Shown here in pieces: positions 62,034 through 64,000 of a DNA stretch of 64,000 nucleotides (within the stretch, counting starts at the first letter, position 1; every line of letters starts with the position of its first letter). The stretch lies in assembly GCA_965153355.1 (NCBI GenBank), contig OZ231127.1, positions 84,010,001-84,074,000 of the forward strand. Direction: 5' to 3'. A model generated the notes under the pieces. That model was not told the origin of the DNA and searched no databases. It saw nothing but the letters and a program-made list of their open reading frames with translations. The stretch is from Flaccisagitta enflata (Eukaryota; Chaetognatha; Sagittoidea; Aphragmophora). Position numbers and translations under genes: made by a program.

Positions 62034-63594
62034 TTTTTAGTCGCGTGCACGCGACTCTACAACCCGCTCCGTCGGTCGGTCCATCCGTCGGTCCGTCCGT
62101 CGGTCCGTCGGTAACACTTAGCTTTTTTGCGTCGTTTATGGTCATTTTGGGTTGTCTGGAGTCATTTTGAGTCATTTTTTGTTGCTTTAGGTCATTTTTT
62201 ATTGTTTTTAATAATTTTTGGTCATTTTTGATCATTTTTGATCATTTTATCATATTGATCATTTTGCTCATTCTGATCATTTTGATCATTTTGGTGATTT
62301 TAAAAATTTTGATCTTTTAAGTCATTCCAAGCCATTTTGGGACATTTCCTGTCATTTTTGGTCATTTAACATCATTTTTGATATGTTTTGGTCATTTATG
62401 TCATTATGTTCATTTTGATCATTTAACTCATTTTTGTCCTTTTTTCTTATTTCTTGTCTTAATAGGTCTTCTTTAGATATTATGGTCACTTTAGGTCATT
62501 GTGGGTCATTTGGGTCATCTTGGTCGTCAGATGGGTCCGGGCTGGGGACTCCATCTTTTGTCATTTTTTGGTCTGCTAGAAGTCTGCTTTAAGTCTGGTT
62601 TGAGTCTGGTTTAAGTCTGGTTTGAGTCTGGTTTAAGTTTGGTTTAAGTCTGGTTTAAGTCTGGTTTTAAGTCTGGTTTAAGTCTGGTTTAAGTCTGGTG
62701 TGAGCCTGGTGTAAGCCTGCTGTAAGTCTGGTGTAAAGTCTGGTTTAAGTCTGATTTAAGTCTGATTTAGGTTGGGATGAGGTCTGGATTAAGTCTGATG
62801 TAAGTATGGTGTAAGTGTGGTGTAAGTGTGGTAAGTGTGGTGTAAAGTCTGGTGTAAAGTCTAGTTTAAGTCTGGTTTAAGTCTGGTTTAAGTCTGGTTT
62901 AAGTCTGGTTTAAGTCTGGTTTTGATCTGGTTTGAGTCTGGTTTTTGAGTCTGGTGTTTTGAGTCTGGTTTGAGTCTGGTTTGAATCTGGATTGAGTCCG
63001 GATTGAGTCTGGTTTGAATGTGGTTTGAGTCTGGTTTGAGTCTGGTTTGAGTCTGGCTTGAGTCTGGTTTAAGTCTGGTTTGAGTCTGGTTTAAGACTGG
63101 TTTATGTCTGGTTTATGTCTGATTGATGTCTGGTTTGGGTCTGGTTTAGGTCTGGTTTATGTCTGATTCATGTCTGGTTCAGGTCTGGTTAAGGTCTGGT
63201 TTATGTCTGGTTTAGGTCTGGTTTAGGTCTGGTTTAGGTCTGGTTTAGGTCTGGTTTAGGTCTGGTTTAATTCTGGTTTAATTCTGGTTTGAGTCTGGTT
63301 TGAGTCTGGTTTGAGTCAGGTTTGAGCCTGGATTGAGTCTGGATTGAGTCTGGTTTGAGTATGGATTCAGTCTGGTTTGGAGTCTGGTTTGGGTCTGGTT
63401 TGGGTCAGATTTTTGATAAAAAGATACAATAAGGAGTCACGTCAGTTCAGTTATTTTTGTCCTGCACGCGAGTCCGGTTTGGGTCTGGTTTAGGTCAGGT
63501 TTAAGTCTGATTTTTGATAAAAAGATACAATAAGGAGTCACGTCAGTTCAATTATTTTTGTCCTGCACGCGACTTATAGGTGTTGGCCTTGTTT
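62034..63594 (-). mobile_element. Hairpin-ended element expanded to ~1.56 kb by internal tandem repeats
   Basis: The left end TTTTAGTCGCGTGCACGCGA with a GTCGGTCCGTCCGTCGG core is standard. The right end is CTGCACGCGACTTATAGGTG then TTGGCCTTGTT, as at 30812. Between them lie degenerate GTCATTTTTGATCATTTT repeats (62140-62520) and a long GTCTGGTTTAA 11-bp repeat (about 62580-63415). GATAAAAAGATACAATAAGG with its following ~50 bp is duplicated just before the right end. Confidence 0.6.
62580..63415 (+). repeat. 11-bp GTCTGGTTTAA minisatellite
   Basis: About 70 degenerate units with variants (GTCTGGTTTGA, GTCTGGTTTAG, GTCTGGTTTAT) clustered in blocks. Confidence 0.95.
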
Positions 63595-63651
63595 TTTTCT
63601 TCCACTTGCTTTTTTTCTTTCCCTTCTCCATCTTTCTTTCATTCTTTTTTT

Positions 63652-63876
63652 GGGCGTGTTTCTAGTGAAGGCGAAAAACGCGTTTCTTCTCGTGAAACGC
63701 AATAACAGTTTGAACACATATTCAAGAATTCCAACTGTCCCAAGAGGGAGTGAGCGAAGTGAGTGAGCAAGCCTGTGAACAGAGCGAGTGAGCGGAGTGA
63801 GCGGTGCGAGCAAACGAACGTAGCGAGCGACCAAGTGGCCCTTTCAAAACGCGATCATCTTTGACTAGAAACGCCT
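63652..63876. mobile_element. MITE-like element with GGCGTTTCTAGT ends, copy 2
   Basis: Starts GGGCGTGTTTCTAGTGAAGG and ends TTGACTAGAAACGCC, giving inverted ends GGCG.TTTCTAGT. The interior GAGTGAGCGAAGTGAGTGAG run and AAAACGCGATCATC match the copy at 4046-4232. Confidence 0.75.
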
Positions 63877-63973
63877 CCTCATTCATTTTTTTATCCTTCT
63901 TCCTTTCTTCCTTTTCTGCTCTCCTTCTTTCCTTTTTTCCATTTTTCATTCTTTCTTTCTTTCCATCTTTCTT

Positions 63974-64000
63974 TTTAGTCGCATTCTACGCGGCTCTATA
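63974..64000 (-). mobile_element. Start of another hairpin-ended element, cut by the window edge
   Basis: TTTTTAGTCGCATTCTACGC then GGCTCTATA matches the left end of the family. Confidence 0.7.

Overview
This is eukaryotic genomic DNA, most likely from an invertebrate animal. It has long introns with GT/AG splice sites, TTAGGG-type telomeric motifs, relics of non-LTR, LTR and Tc1/mariner-like elements, many small inverted-repeat elements, and very heavy micro- and minisatellite content. No bacterial-style genes, operons, rRNA or tRNA genes were seen. The species cannot be named from the sequence alone.

The one recognisable host gene is on the minus strand (36050 to 22587 and beyond): a cAMP-dependent protein kinase catalytic-subunit (PKA-C, AGC family) homologue. 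Four exons were worked out from matching splice phases. Exons 1-2 and most of exon 3 encode about 1,000 low-complexity residues (Ser/Thr-rich, Asp-Val-rich, poly-Gln/Asn). The end of exon 3 and exon 4 encode the kinase N-lobe up to the start of the large lobe. The catalytic loop, DFG and APE exons were not found. Either the next intron exceeds 22.5 kb and leaves the window on the left, or the locus is broken.

1-19.3 kb is satellite DNA. It contains a plus-oriented minisatellite with a 30-bp unit in an 11-mer (330-bp) higher-order repeat (about 0-3.3 kb), a minus-oriented relative with a 454-bp composite repeat (4.3-7.1 kb), a roughly 580-bp satellite carrying TTAGGG runs and arranged as a 4-monomer (about 2.33-kb) higher-order repeat (7.5-15.3 kb), and a second copy of the first block (15.97-19.30 kb). 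The minisatellite and a 300-bp flank form inverted arms around the TTAGGG satellite.

19.3-36 kb holds the kinase exons, tightly hemmed by mobile elements. 36-64 kb has no recognisable host gene. It holds DNA-transposon-like foldback elements, a non-LTR reverse-transcriptase relic (42.7-43.8 kb), a Ty3/gypsy-like pol relic (47.2-48.1 kb), two Tc1-like transposase tails, a 3.8-kb GTGGCTGCTG minisatellite and long simple repeats.

The most notable theme is a dispersed family of about 25 elements, usually 120-240 bp. Each begins AACAAGG, carries a central ACGG/ACCG-type microsatellite and ends in a palindromic hairpin followed by TAAAAA. The hairpin arm and a subterminal 5' motif change together between subfamilies. 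The architecture resembles Helentron-associated (HINE, DINE-1, pearl-like) elements, but the covariation and some variants (an expanded 1.56-kb copy and a GTGAC...GTCAC 5'-hairpin subfamily) deserve attention.
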